The notes under the pieces were generated by a model that searched no databases, was not told where the DNA came from, and was given only the letters and a program-made list of their open reading frames with translations. This document shows positions 11,172-21,150 of a DNA stretch of 64,000 bases, piece after piece. Numbering within the stretch: position 1 is the stretch's first letter; each line of letters opens with the position of its first letter. The stretch lies in contig JAGPNK010000001.1 in NCBI GenBank assembly GCA_020746835.1, positions 1,984,001-2,048,000 on the forward strand. Direction: 5' to 3'. This DNA is from Stachybotrys elegans. Lineage: Eukaryota > Ascomycota > Sordariomycetes > Hypocreales > Stachybotryaceae. Made by a program: the position numbers and the translations under genes.

Positions 11172-13220
11172 ACAGGGCAATTCCTGTTAGGCGATGTATA
11201 GATTGGAGAATATACCCTTCCCAGGAGGTGCCGGCACGGTGGCTGGCTGAAGAGCGAAGAAAAATTTGACCTTGCATCTGCTCATGCATGGGCTGGATGC
11301 GAGGAGTGCTGAGCGAGGAAAGATTTTCGACGCATCATGGGCTGGTCTGGAAGACGTGGCACGGCTAGGGAGAGCCGCTGCGCGCAGCAGACAACAGGAC
11401 TCGCATGTATATGCGCATGTGCGTGTGCGTGTGCATGTGCATGCAGGATGCGCAAGACGCATCAAATAACCTCAATGGTCTTCCCCCCCACCCCTCCCCT
11501 CTACTTTTGGTTGGCGTTACACACACGACGGCTGCCCATTGCAACGCTGAGCTGGGGTCAAGGATGGGAAGCCCGGCTGGTGCGAGGAATCCCTATTGGA
11601 CAATTACTACAACACCTGCAGGAGGCGTTGGCTGGACTCGGCCCAGCTGTGCAGCATGAAGGCTGGAGGAGAGCAAGGATGTGCTACCAGCACGCAGCCA
11701 GCACAAGCAGCACAGCCAACACACCTCTACAGTACATACTGGTATCTATCGACAAGTGAGCAGACGGGTGGGCAGACAGGGCAGGGCATACGATGCGGGG
11801 ACGACGCCCCTCTAGGCCGTGGGGGTTTGGATGCCGATGCATTTCGCAAAGGACAAAAGAGAGAGGCACCGGGATGAGGATGGACGGGGATGGGCGGGGA
11901 TGGACGGGCCTCCTCGGCCGTAGCACGAGCCTATAGCGATGGGCATGGAGGATGGCTTGAGAGGATGCGGTGCAGGTGGCTGGAGCTGGAGGCGGATTGG
12001 AAACGGCCTAGGATGGACTCGAGGCACTCCGAGATGCGGGACGGCTAGAATGTGCCGTGCAAGGTGGGATGGGTGCCCACCTGATATCATGGGGAAAGGG
12101 TCTTTGGGAAAAAGGCCTCATGTAATGTGATGGATGGATGATACAGAGACGAGGGCCACGAGACGAGACGAGACGAGCATCAGCGTCATCACTAGCCGGT
12201 TCCATGCTAACGGGGATTGGCCCCAGACCGTTTCCCTCATTTCTATTATCCATCAGTCCATCCGTCCATCCATCACATTCTGAATCAGGCGGTGAGATTA
12301 TCACCAGGCAAGGCGAGTGAGTACAGTACAAGGCCGGAGGATCGGGGGTTTGGGTGCCCCGTGCGAGACGCCAGGCGGAACAGGCTCGGCCAAATCATTC
12401 CTGGGGTGTGTGTGTGTGTTTTTGTGCGGGGACTTGGAGATAATTTGAAGAAAGGCTGGTCCGACCAGGCCGGATTGACGAGACACGGACCGATAGACGG
12501 ACTTTTAACCATCTCTCAACGACGTCACCAGACGGATGGCTCCGTACCTTACCCAGGAAGGACCACGGGTAAGGGTATTTATTTTATTTATTTCAAATTG
12601 CATTCTAGGCTTCTCCCCCAGCCGACACGAATGGAGAATGGAGGGTGCGACGGATACTTTCGGTTCTTGGTGGAAACTGCGCGCTGCGGTGCGGGTCAAC
12701 AGAGATAAGGCAGATGAGAAAAAGAGGCCGCCAGTCTTGGTGGTTCAAGCACAAGAGTTGTGAGGCACCCTCGGTTTTGGTGGCGAGACAGGGAGGGAGG
12801 GAGGGTGATCTAGAACGAGGCGGCCAGGGAACAGTACATACAGTAATGGTAATGCGTACCGGGCTTGTGTGTGTGCCTGTTTCAACCTCGAATATCCCGA
12901 TTCAGGTTTGCATGATTTGTGGGCAGCGACGATCTTACTCATGTTGTGGTTTGGCTGGGAGATGTTTTGGGGCCCTGCGACAGCATGAAGCAATCGCCAG
13001 TTTTGCCACTGAGCAGACAGGCAGACGAAGAGGGTGACACCAAGATAAGGTGTGCATCTGGCGTAGATCACGGAATGGCCGTCCCTACAGATGGTGGTGC
13101 AGAGCTGACCCGCGGACGGTGAGGTGAGGGCAAACCTCGGCTATCGGACCAGGATGAGCCCTTCGCTTGCCCTTCCCGCATCGGCCATGGCATGATTGAT
13201 AGCGTGAAGCTTGAGCATCT

Positions 13221-13261
13221 GGAGCCGGAGCTGGAGCTGGGCTGGAGCTGGGCTGGAGCTG
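13221..13261. repeat. Tandem repeat, unit GCTGGAGCTGG
   Basis: Two to three nearly perfect copies of an 11-base unit follow a related GGAGCC/GGAGCT start. The repeat is not inside a supported gene. Confidence 0.6.
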
Positions 13262-14638
13262 TGTGCGCCGCTTTATCCGCGGGAACGCCTCCCCCTCCAT
13301 CTCCCCTAGTCCATGTACAAGGTTGGATATTGCATGACGCGCTGCCTTCGTTGTTCTCAATCAACGCGGAAAGTAGTTGAGCTCTTGGCCCAGGGGGCAC
13401 GGAAGCGACAAGCAGAGAAGAGGTAGAGAGAGATGGCTTGGCAAAGAACCTGGCAGCGCATCGGCCATGGACGCTCCTGTTTTCTTTTCCAAGGGTACTT
13501 CTAGAAGGTGGGAAGATCCATCCCACCAGTCCGGATAACGTCCGCCCATCCCTCCTCCGCTGAGAGTCCCGATCCGGTGCTCACTGCAGCAGGCAGCCGG
13601 GCAGACATACGATGATGGGGGTACCGCCGGCACGCCACCGGATGTAGCCTTGTGCCCTTCTTCCCTTCAGTCATGTGCTGCAATGCCGAACGTGGACCAG
13701 GCTGGGGAGATCAACAACAATGACAGCAGGGGATGCAGCATGTGTCCCTGATAGGGATGGATCCGACGACAATGTTTGAGACGTGTTGGGACAACACAGA
13801 GAGGGGGGACGACCTACCAATAATTATGTACTAGCACCCAAGGAAGAAGAAAAATATACGGCATATCCAAGGCAAACAAACCGGCTGGCCACGGGGGAAA
13901 ATCACTCACTTGCCTCGCATTGCATAACCCATCTTCCTTTCCCCAGACACCCCATTGTTATTGTCCCAGCTCCAGGTCTGGTTCCGAATAGGTGCGTGCT
14001 AGCTTCTCCATTTTCCCCTCCGACTCCCCTTGGTATCAATTGATTTTCAGCCGCTGAATTTGAAGAAGAAGAAGAGAAAAAAAAGGTAGAGGCTCTGATG
14101 CGAGGCCACCCGGGCGTGCCATGATACGCCCATCCACCACTGAGAGGGAAGGAGAAAAAAATAAAAGGGCCGCAGAACAGAATGCATGCCCGTCGATTGG
14201 TCTGATTCGGGACCCGTCGAGGGCAAGGCAAGGCAAGGCAAGGAAAGACAAGGCTTGTTCGCCTTTCCCCGACCTTTTTCTTCCTGCTCCCATCGTGGGG
14301 ATTTCCTCAGGCCAAGGAAGGTAGTGAGTGGGTGGCAGGGGGGCGTGTCTCCTGCTGGGGAGGGGGGTGTATCGCCATGTACAGTACAAGGAGGATGGGA
14401 TCCAACGATGCCTTCTTTCGGCCTGAGTCGCGGGTGGGTTTTTTTTTTCTTTTCACGTATTACCTTATTCCCTTAGCTTAGCACGGGATAAGGTACGGTA
14501 CATGCAGGTGCGAGTTGGCGAAGGGGTCGTCTGGAACACCCCAAGCTTAACCTTAACGTCAGGGTCAGACAAAAGTGTCTCACCCCGTCCTTGGGTTGCC
14601 TTCCCTTCTTAATCCGACATACCTCATCTACGCCTTGC

Positions 14639-14663
14639 CTCTCTCTCTCTCTCTCTCTCTCTC
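14639..14663 (+). repeat. CT dinucleotide repeat (about 12 copies) in a promoter
   Basis: An uninterrupted CT tract directly precedes TATATAA at about 14671-14677 and a long pyrimidine-rich leader. Its place immediately upstream of a TATA box suggests promoter DNA of the 70-residue gene starting at 14860. Confidence 0.8.
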
Positions 14664-14670
14664 GCTTGCC

Positions 14671-14677
14671 TATATAA
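14671..14677 (+). promoter_or_regulatory. TATA box of the 70-residue gene
   Basis: TATATAA lies about 190 bases before the ATG and is followed by CT-rich sequence and a CTA triplet repeat (about 14800-14822) in the presumed leader. The combination looks like a strong promoter, but expression is inferred only. Confidence 0.5.
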
Positions 14678-14859
14678 CTCTCCTCTTCCTCCCACCTCTG
14701 GCCCGACTGTCTCTTCATCCTCTTTCACTCTTCATCCTCTTCTCACTCTCGACTAATACACTCAAACAAACTTCAACACCACTACACTCCACACTCTACA
14801 CTACTACTACTACTACTACTACTCTCCTATTCTCATACCACCTCCTCCCAACCGTCGCC

Positions 14860-15141
14860 ATGCCTTCTGCCAGTGCTCCCGCTACCACCCCTGCTGCTCC
14901 CGCCGGCTTGGGTGACAACAAGGGCATCAAGTTCGAGATCCGCGCCGGCACTGCCCGCTGGCAATGCACTCTCCAGGACCGCTCTCACTAGTATGTCCAC
15001 CTTCCCTTCTTCACCTCGGAGACACCCGGCATAGCAAGCAATGACTGACAACTCTGCAGCGAGCGCACCAAGGCCACCCGCTCCAACTCTACCGACTCCA
15101 TTGACTCCAACGCCTCTACCAGCACCACCGGCTCCCACTAA
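14860..15141 (+). CDS. Small two-exon protein of 70 residues, unknown function
   Basis: Exons are 14860-14990 and 15060-15141. The 69-nt intron has a GTATGT donor, a TGACTGAC branch region and a TGCAG acceptor, and splits a Tyr codon (TA|C). The protein begins MPSASAPATTPAAPAG, has a central hydrophilic segment (GIKFEIRAGTARWQCTLQDR) and a Ser/Thr/Asn-rich tail ending STSTTGSH. There is no signal peptide or membrane helix. The ATG has a good context (gtcgccATG) and follows a TATA box and a long pyrimidine leader, which argues for a real, strongly transcribed gene. I do not recognise the family with certainty. The correct frame through a textbook intron is the main support. It is short enough to be missed by automatic annotation. 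Confidence 0.72.
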
Positions 15142-17249
15142 ACCACCCGCCCACCTTGCCGGTGTGCCATGACACGCATTTATGATCTCGTTCCTTCTTT
15201 ATCACTCCTTGGGCGTTCCGGATAGATGGGAGTAGCAAAAGGCTGGCCGGCCTGACGGGCCATACCACACTTCCCTCGACACGGGGACTGGCAGGAAACT
15301 GAGCCAGCTGGGACGTTCTCGAGCGCCCTGTGTTTAATACACCACAAATTCCCGATGCATCTTTACAGCTGCTGTACGCAATCGTGTGTCTTTGCCAAGT
15401 GAAATGTCTCGCTCCTCGCTGCTCCAGCGTGCCAGATGTCGTAGGTAGTCCATGTGCCAAGCGCCCGTGTCTCAGCTCAAGATGCAGAAAACATACGAAT
15501 CTGTCTCTGGCCTGCCTTTGAGTTGTCGTCACTGGAATTTTACTCCAAAGGCTATGTCACCCGTCTCGCCCCGACATTGCTTGTGTTCCCCCACACACTC
15601 CCCCTTCTTGTGATCCAAACTCTAACGCCAGCACGGGCTGAACCGGCGTGCCTTCTTGCCAAGGGGTGTCTCCGGTTACATCCGGTGGTATAAAGCTGCA
15701 TTGCCAGATGTACAATTGAGACGACAAGATCAGGCCCTTTTTTTTATTTTATTATTTTTTATTTTTTCAAGCCCTCCCCGCAACAGCCCAAGATGATCCT
15801 ATCTATCTATCCATGGTGGTTCAAGGGTCCTGGGGCTGTCGACCTGACAAGTACGTCGAATAAGCTTTCTCTGTGGGGAATGGGAGAGCAACTCAAAGCT
15901 TGGCTGTGAGAAATGGCTCCCGAGATTGCAAGGGAAGCTGGGCATGGTTGAGTTTATATGACGTTGCTCCCGCCCCGCACAATTCGTTCTCTTGTCTTGG
16001 AGAGCAGGAGGATTGACGGCCAGCATTTGTAGATCAGTTGTTTGTACACGTATCTATTTATACAATGTGTACATACGTATATGCCAAGACAAAATGAGTT
16101 GCCGAGATATTAAGCGGAGAGCATATACAACATCTGGGGACGTGGCAGCTGTGCTCACCATACTATGTCATCCGAAAAGGTTTATACCGAGACAGACGCC
16201 AGGCTGTATTAAAAAATGTCTGAGAGTACTGACCCTAAGTTGACCCTATACAGGTGTAATGACTACTAGGAAGCCCGGTAGGTGTTGGTAAGTCTCAACT
16301 GTTTCATGGATGTGCGGTTCAATTGTCTGACTATTGGCAATATCGCTGGTATGAAGTCCTTCCTCAAGGGAGGAAAACAGCAAGGTAGAACCTGGGGTGT
16401 CAAATCGCAGCAAAGAGCTTGGTCGGCTACATTTTGTGAATGATATCCAGTGCATAGATAACAACGGTGTATTCCAAATGGATCAGCGTTGCATTGGAGC
16501 AGAGTATTGATGGTCCACCATGTTGGTTCTGATAATAAACCGGGCGAGTCCTACACTCGGTATCGTCTGCAATCCACTGGGCCTTGGCGCCAACTACGGC
16601 CTCATGAGGGGAAAGAACAGAAAATTTGCTATGTGCTGTTGCTGCTCATGACCAAAGCAGATATAAGTAGCAGTAGAAAGACGTGGCATGAGGTAGCTTC
16701 CCTCATGCTCCTTTCTAGATGACCAGCTACTAACCTATTATGCCTACATAGATGGAGTGGCAGGATGGATGTACCCCCGCTTGGACTTCTCCAGGTCACG
16801 CCGCCGCTAATGCAAGGACCCTGAGGCGGCAACTCTTTTTCTTTCGTCGGTACAGCATCATCTAGAAGCCCTCGCTGAGCTGGAGACAGCCGAAAGACAA
16901 AAAGGGAAAACAGAAATAAAGAAATTTGAGCCACAATATTTAAGCCCCTTGAATAAAAGCTAGTCGGATAGTTTTAGAAGCCACGCCGTATAAATAACAG
17001 GCAGCTCTCCCCCTCTCTGCTTTCCTTCCTCTTCTGGCCCCGATTCTGCAGCAGGTACATCGGTACTTTGCCTTACGTGAGTTCTGTCGCGCGGCGGGTG
17101 AGAAAAAGTAGCCGTTATCTATGACGGCAGGCTATCGCTACTGCTGCTGCTGCATCTTTCCCCCCTCCATCTCTCCTCCCGTCGCCTTAGACACTCATCT
17201 AACCGTGGAAAAGAAAAAGCCACGCTCGTCCACGCTACCCGTGGTCACC

Positions 17250-17282
17250 ATGGCTGTTCCGCTCGTCGCAAAAGGTATGTAA
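17250..17282 (+). other. Candidate upstream ORF of 10 residues (MAVPLVAKGM)
   Basis: The start context CACCATGG matches the ideal fungal context. The frame runs ten codons and stops with TAA. A GTATGT donor begins at 17275 inside it, so splicing could remove its end. It lies about 450 bases before the main ATG at 17698, downstream of TATAAATA at 16989. If transcribed and unspliced, it would probably reduce translation of the main frame. Inference only. Confidence 0.35.
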
Positions 17283-17404
17283 CACAAGCCAATCTGCTGC
17301 TCCCATCCTGCCTCGCCCCCTTGAAGGCCCTTGACGCTACGAATGCGATGCGCTGGTTGGATAGAGCCCCGCGTTGGGACCCCAATCCCCTCTGACCGCT
17401 GGAA

Positions 17405-17423
17405 CCCCCCCCCCCCCCCCCCC
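17405..17423. repeat. Homopolymer run of 19 C
   Basis: Nineteen C in a row, followed by CAG-rich sequence, in the leader of the gene at 17698. The exact length may vary or be miscalled. Confidence 0.85.
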
Positions 17424-17697
17424 GCCAGCAGCCAGCAGCCAGCAGGCAGACGCACTGAGCACCCAAACTGTCGCATCAGGCTGAGTACCTGGGAGGAGGC
17501 GGTGGTGGCGAACCACCGCCACCAGGACCACGCAATCATTCGTCCCCTCCATCCATCATGTGGCTTTGCTCGTCAGCCTCAACAGCAACCTCTTTCTCTA
17601 CCTACAACTTCTATTCCTCATTTCTTCTCCCCACATCTCCTCTTTCCCTTCCCACCTTCTCTACAATTTGTCCAACTTCCCCCCACCTGCTATCAAG

Positions 17698-18840
17698 ATG
17701 CCCGGGGTTAACCATGTGGTCCTGGCTTCAGGCGCCGTCGTCGCCGTTTCAGTAGCTCTGGCCGCCGCCATCGCCGTCTACGAGTCCCCCGAGCTGCGCC
17801 GCTACGCCGACGACGTCCGTCGTAGAATCGCCCTGGCCCTGCACACCATGGGCGACGGCATCAACCCTCCTCACCGCGAGCCCATGTTCAACCGTCCCGA
17901 GGATGCCGACGGCTTCATAGAGTCCCGCCGTGGCCAGGGTGCTGAACCCGGCGTCGACGCTGACGAAGAGACCCGCCGCAGGCAGCGAGATGAGCTCATG
18001 TACTGGAACTCGGTGCGCCTGCAGGAGCTCGAGACGAAGGATGGTGCTTCGCCCGCCCAGGTCGAGGACCGGCCTCGACCTTCCCACCGCGGCTCCTCCT
18101 TTGATGACTTTCTGCAGCCCGACGCCGACGCCGAGTGTGGCGCCTACGTCTACAACACTGGCACTCACATAAAGGAAGAGCAGCAGGACGGCCTCCGCCA
18201 CCGAGGTGCTGGTGCCCGCGGTTTCTCCTCATCCTTCATGGCCAACCCCTTTGCCGACGAGAACCACATTTGGCTCGATGAATTGGACCATGCCTCGGCC
18301 AGTCAAATTGCTCCCGGCAAGGACGAGACCATGTCCGACATCTACAGCGCCACCACCCGTGACAATGATGAACCTCGCCCCCTCTCCCAGGAGCCTCCAA
18401 CTCCCCTGATCGATGTCAACTCCGCTCCTGCGCCCGCAGCCTCCCAAGCAGAGACTCGCTCCACGGCCACGCTTGAGCGCGAGCTCGACGACGACGAGTA
18501 CATGACCGCTGGCCAGGAAGACCGCGACGAGGCATACGCATCCATCCAGGCCTGGGCTGCTCAGAACTCGAACCCCGACTTTTACTCTCCGCTGCCTCTG
18601 ACGCCCGTTGCCCCAGTCTCCGAACCCGAGCTCCTCAGTGACGGTGAGATGACGCCCACAGACGCCTCGTCATTGGCTGGTTCTGGGGAGGACATTGGAG
18701 ACGACGCCTTCTCCTCGCGCCATTGGGAAAACGGGACCAACTACGACGTTCTGAGCGAGAGCGAGGGGATTGCCACCCCAGGAAGCTGGTCCGAGGTGGG
18801 TAGCGTTGTGAGCGAGAGCGATACCCCTCTTCGTGCATAG
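17698..18840 (+). CDS. Single-pass membrane protein, unknown function
   Basis: One exon, 380 residues. A hydrophobic helix (about residues 6-28, VVLASGAVVAVSVALAAAIA) is followed by a basic segment (LRRYADDVRRRIALAL), which predicts an N-terminal signal anchor. The remaining 330 residues are hydrophilic, rich in Asp, Glu, Ser and Pro, and probably disordered; a TRRRQRDELMYWN segment near residue 100 is the most ordered-looking part. I chose the ATG at 17698 because it follows a CT-rich leader and puts the helix at the N-terminus. The frame stays open upstream to 17485 but has no good start there. It looks like a conserved fungal protein of unknown role, possibly in the ER or outer mitochondrial membrane. 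No catalytic motif is visible. Confidence 0.75.
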   Translation: MPGVNHVVLASGAVVAVSVALAAAIAVYESPELRRYADDVRRRIALALHTMGDGINPPHREPMFNRPEDADGFIESRRGQGAEPGVDADEETRRRQRDELMYWNSVRLQELETKDGASPAQVEDRPRPSHRGSSFDDFLQPDADAECGAYVYNTGTHIKEEQQDGLRHRGAGARGFSSSFMANPFADENHIWLDELDHASASQIAPGKDETMSDIYSATTRDNDEPRPLSQEPPTPLIDVNSAPAPAASQAETRSTATLERELDDDEYMTAGQEDRDEAYASIQAWAAQNSNPDFYSPLPLTPVAPVSEPELLSDGEMTPTDASSLAGSGEDIGDDAFSSRHWENGTNYDVLSESEGIATPGSWSEVGSVVSESDTPLRA

Positions 18841-18984
18841 TTGGAGACACTGGCGTCGTTTCTCTCTTTTTTCCTTTTTTTCTTTTTTCTTTTCTAGGAT
18901 TGGGAACGTGAACGTATAGGGACAGGCGTACTGGTTTTGCGGGATTGGATTGAACGGAATCATGTGTTGCATGTTTATCACCGC

Positions 18985-19005
18985 CACACACACACACACA
19001 CACAC
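18985..19005. repeat. CA dinucleotide repeat (10 copies)
   Basis: A perfect CA tract in the 274-bp space between two convergent genes. Confidence 0.9.
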
Positions 19006-19114
19006 CCCTAGGTATGCGATTTATATATCACCGAGTGAACTCGTGTCTAAATCTAAGGCCTCCCCCCACCCTTCTACATCACTGACATAGGACTCGTTGA
19101 CGCGTCGGCGGCTG

Positions 19115-19966
19115 CTAGCTGCCGCCCGTCTTACAAGTCGTGATATCTTGGCCGGCCTCGTCGTCCTTCAGCTTGTCTACGTAGGCGGTCCACAGCTTAT
19201 CGACAGAGTGACCCAGCAGCTCAGGCCAAAAGGTGTCCTCGTGGTACTTTTGGATCCTCAGCTTCTCGTTGAGCCGCCTGACGGTGCCGTCGCCGAACCG
19301 CCCCTCGAGATAGTCGAGGAAGTAGGCTGTGTGCTGATAGCCCCGATCCCAGCTGCCGTTCTTGTCGCGCGTCCAGTGCGGCGGGGCGAGGTCGCAGCGC
19401 AGCCGGACCCAGTCGGCGATGCCCTCGATGAGGCCGCCGGGGCATGAGCCGAAGGCGTTGTACTGGAAGCAGTGGACGAGCTCGTGGGTCAGGACGCCGG
19501 TGATCTCCTTGGTGGCGCGCTGGGGCCCGATGCCGGCAATGTAGCTGAGGGAGAAGTGGATCTCCTTGTGGTCGTTGTCGAGGTCGGAGCCCGTGGTGTA
19601 GGCGACGCCGCCCATGTCGCGGAGGATGAGGGTGACGGAGCGGGTCGGGGGCACCGTGGTGGTGGGGCACGACGGGGAGTGGTAGAGGAGGCGGAGGAGG
19701 TTGCGGACGGCCGTCGTCATGCAGTCGGACGCGACGATGGACTCGAGGAAGACGTGCGAGCCCTTGTGGAGGAGGTCGCGCATCTCGAGGCGCAGCTTAG
19801 GTATCGCGAAGGCCTGGCCGGCTGCTGCCGCTGCGCCATCCGAGGACGAGGATGTCGTCTCGTTGGCATCTGGCCGAGGCCGCGTCGGGAGCTGCACGGC
19901 GGGAGACATGGCGTGGCGGAAGGGGTTGGCCGGGTTCGGGGAAGAGCCGGGCAGCGGGAGGGACAT
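19115..19966 (-). CDS. Basic secretory protein (BSP) family putative metallopeptidase
   Basis: One exon, 283 residues. The C-terminal two thirds fit the plant-type basic secretory protein family, a zincin-like fold. A zinc motif HELVH occurs near residue 162 (TGVLTHELVHCFQYNAFG), followed by the family signature GGLIEGIADWVRLR, in which the Glu and Asp are conserved. A later DRGYQHTAYFLDYLEGRFG segment is also typical. The two His and the Glu needed for catalysis are present, so activity is plausible. Unlike plant members there is no signal peptide; the first 60 residues are Pro/Ser/Ala-rich, suggesting an intracellular protein. Substrate is unknown. The annotated start is the first ATG; a second Met at residue 20 is possible. 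Confidence 0.85.
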   Translation of the reverse strand: MSLPLPGSSPNPANPFRHAMSPAVQLPTRPRPDANETTSSSSDGAAAAAGQAFAIPKLRLEMRDLLHKGSHVFLESIVASDCMTTAVRNLLRLLYHSPSCPTTTVPPTRSVTLILRDMGGVAYTTGSDLDNDHKEIHFSLSYIAGIGPQRATKEITGVLTHELVHCFQYNAFGSCPGGLIEGIADWVRLRCDLAPPHWTRDKNGSWDRGYQHTAYFLDYLEGRFGDGTVRRLNEKLRIQKYHEDTFWPELLGHSVDKLWTAYVDKLKDDEAGQDITTCKTGGS

Positions 19967-21150
19967 TCACAGCGAGGGGACAGGAATCTCTGAAACTCAA
20001 TGGGGCCTGGGTTTCGCGGGAGGCTTCCTTTCCCTCTGCTAGAAATGTGAATGTTTCGAGGGGAGCGGCGCCGCCTCAGAGGCAGAGGAGGGGAGCTGCT
20101 AGGCGGCAGCGGAAGCTCTGATCCCTGCATGGTGCTAGGAAGGAGGGGCTTGGAATGGGGATGGAGGGGTACCTATGTATGTAATTAGGTACCTCTTTAT
20201 GGTGTCTACCTTGCCTTATCTGTGATGCTTCGGGCTGCTTCATCGAGAGGCCTCTGAGATCCACATACGCAGGTACGTATAAGATGATGCTATCGTTGTC
20301 ATGGCATGAGGGGCGGTTGAAAAGAGAGATGATCGATTGTGCATATGCAATCTACCAATGCCGTCGAAACTCAATGTCAATATGGAATGGAATGAGAAAG
20401 AAACATGTTTATTGTGTGCTGGGCAAAGAGCTGTTGCCGGGACACTGTGGGTTGCACACGCATGTACCGATACCTAAGGGGCGCTGCCTCACCCCGCATT
20501 AGGCTCCGACATCAGCGCCCTTTCAGCGCCCCAAGCAGGTCGCATGGCGGTCGCCAGCGCATTGCCGACCGGGGCATGCCATGTAGCCGGTACATGCAGG
20601 CAGGCGGCTGTACCGCTTTCGACCAAGGCTCGTCCAACCAGGAAGGATAAACAACAAGAATCAAGAATCCACAACAGACAACAAACCCCATCAACGTTCG
20701 GCTCACTTGCCATCGGTTTCCCCTGCGCTTGGCCAACAACAACCTGATGTTTTGGAATGCCTTTACTTGCACGCATTGTCTATACATGACGGATTTTCTG
20801 AAAGATAAAAAAGGTACGATTTGTCCAACTCTAGGGCTCTTGCCACTCTTTGCTGTTGCTCGTTTTTTTCTTCTTCCTCGTCAAGCGTCTCCTATTTACT
20901 CCCCTTCCCCGCCTGCGCCTGGGAGGAAAGAGCGGCAGCCACTTTATCGGGCCCGTCCTCCTTCCTTACCTTGCTCCGTCAGAGACATTGTCGCGCCCAA
21001 TCCCCAGACATTCATTCGATTGCGTTGCTCCTGAAACTCATCCCCCTCGTCTCTCTAGCTATAGCATAGAACAAAAGAAGGCCCCAAACCGCAAGAAAGG
21101 AAAAGAAGACGAGGAGAAACGCAGAGAGGGATCCCTCTCGCAAGAGGTTC
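19967..21150. promoter_or_regulatory. Divergent upstream region of the BSP gene and STU1
   Basis: About 1.2 kb separates the two starts. No supported gene. The last 300 bases before STU1 are CT-rich and then A-rich (AAGAAAGGAAAAGAAG-like), a usual fungal leader. No TATA box is obvious. Confidence 0.5.

Larger units (their letters stand above)
11172..14859. other. Large gene-free region with many simple repeats
   Basis: About 3.7 kb with no supported gene on either strand; open frames are short, overlapping and compositionally biased. It contains a GT/GC-rich tract (about 11404-11445), a GGGGAT-type tract (11876-11908), a GAGAC repeat (12159-12177), a GT repeat (12406-12420), an 11-base tandem repeat (13221-13261), an AAGGC repeat (14223-14243) and the CT repeat of the next promoter. 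It could hold a non-coding RNA or long regulatory elements, but nothing in the sequence proves it. Confidence 0.55.
15142..17697. other. Intergenic region and leader of the membrane protein gene
   Basis: No gene is supported over about 2.5 kb. An A/T-rich stretch lies at about 15737-15771. TATAAATA at about 16989 is followed by pyrimidine-rich sequence that looks like a core promoter for the gene at 17698. The leader contains an ATG in near-perfect context at 17250 opening an 11-codon frame, a GTATGT splice donor at 17275, and a run of 19 C at 17405-17423 followed by several CAG triplets that could serve as splice acceptors. Confidence 0.5.

Noticed and set aside
17560..17697. In-frame extension of the membrane protein gene upstream of its ATG
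   Set aside because: It would start at GTG, read through a CT-rich leader and displace the N-terminal helix.
19472..19993. Plus-strand frame of 173 codons over the BSP gene
   Set aside because: Gly/Val-rich antisense shadow of a well-supported gene.
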